Shown piece after piece: positions 5,222 through 5,276 of a stretch of 5,276 nucleotides of DNA. Source of the stretch: Christensenella sp. UBA4379. GTDB taxonomy: Bacteria; Bacillota; Clostridia; Christensenellales; Aristaeellaceae. The DNA lies in contig DGRV01000091.1 in assembly GCA_002391225.1 (NCBI GenBank), positions 1 through 5,276 on the forward strand, in the 5' to 3' direction. The position numbers and the translations under genes are program-made. Numbering within the stretch: the stretch's first letter is position 1; each line of letters begins with the position of its first letter. Under the pieces are notes generated by a model. That model had not been told where the DNA came from. It made no database searches and worked only from the letters and a program-made list of their open reading frames with translations.

Positions 5222-5276
5222 ACGCGTCGATGGTCGAAATGGTCAGCGTCGTTTCCTCCAGCACGTCCAGCAGCAC
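5220..5276 (-). CDS. C-terminal end of an upstream pyr-operon gene, probably carbamoyl-phosphate synthase large subunit
   Basis: Only the last 18 codons are in the window: VLLDVLEETTLTISTIDA, then TGA at 5222-5220. The other two frames on this strand hold stops or read as low-quality sequence, and the reading frame ends 11 nt before the pyrK start, as expected for an operon member. In Bacillus-type pyr operons the gene just before pyrK is pyrAB (carB). The L-L-D-V-L-E stretch would fit the last helix of the carB MGS-like allosteric domain, which usually ends shortly after a T-S-L-D-T motif lying outside this window. There is too little sequence for an independent identification; pyrC or another gene cannot be excluded, so no symbol is given. 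Confidence 0.55.
   Translation of the reverse strand: MLLDVLEETTLTISTIDA

Overview
The window carries eight recognisable genes and one gene end, all on the minus strand, and all but about 300 bases of it is coding. It is the 3' half of a de novo pyrimidine (UMP) operon followed by the start of a purine (IMP) operon. The strong AAGGAGG-type ribosome binding sites, the Bacillus-like carB?-pyrK-pyrD-pyrF-pyrE series, the two-subunit (class 1B) dihydroorotate dehydrogenase and the separate pyrI zinc subunit point to a GC-rich member of Bacillota, most likely class Clostridia. That placement is an inference from gene content and style, not from a marker gene.

Reading in the direction of transcription (right to left): the last codons of an upstream gene, probably carB (5276-5220); pyrK (5208-4474); pyrD (4486-3578); pyrF (3576-2878); pyrE (2826-2182); pyrB (2157-1234); pyrI (1237-815). 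Gaps are short or negative: 11 nt, a 13-nt overlap, 1 nt, 51 nt, 24 nt and a 4-nt overlap. This looks like one transcript with translational coupling. A 189-bp AT-rich intergenic region (626-814) then holds a perfect 13-bp stem with a T-run (the likely pyr terminator), a near-consensus sigma-A promoter and several PurBox-like GAAC/GTTC sites. The second operon begins with purE (625-137) and the first 33 codons of purC (100 to the left edge).

Functionally, carbamoyl phosphate (from CarAB, if the partial gene is carB) is condensed with aspartate by PyrB, under allosteric control by PyrI. Dihydroorotase (pyrC, not in the window) closes the ring, PyrD/PyrK oxidises dihydroorotate with electrons passed to NAD+, PyrE adds PRPP-derived ribose phosphate and PyrF decarboxylates OMP to UMP. 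PurE and PurC carry out consecutive steps (carboxylation to CAIR, then SAICAR formation) in purine synthesis. All enzymes look intact, with their key residues present.

I see no mobile element, CRISPR array, RNA gene or undescribed enzyme system. The part most worth a second look is the pyr-pur intergenic region, where the pyr terminator hairpin is built from the same motif that appears to be the PurR operator of the pur operon.
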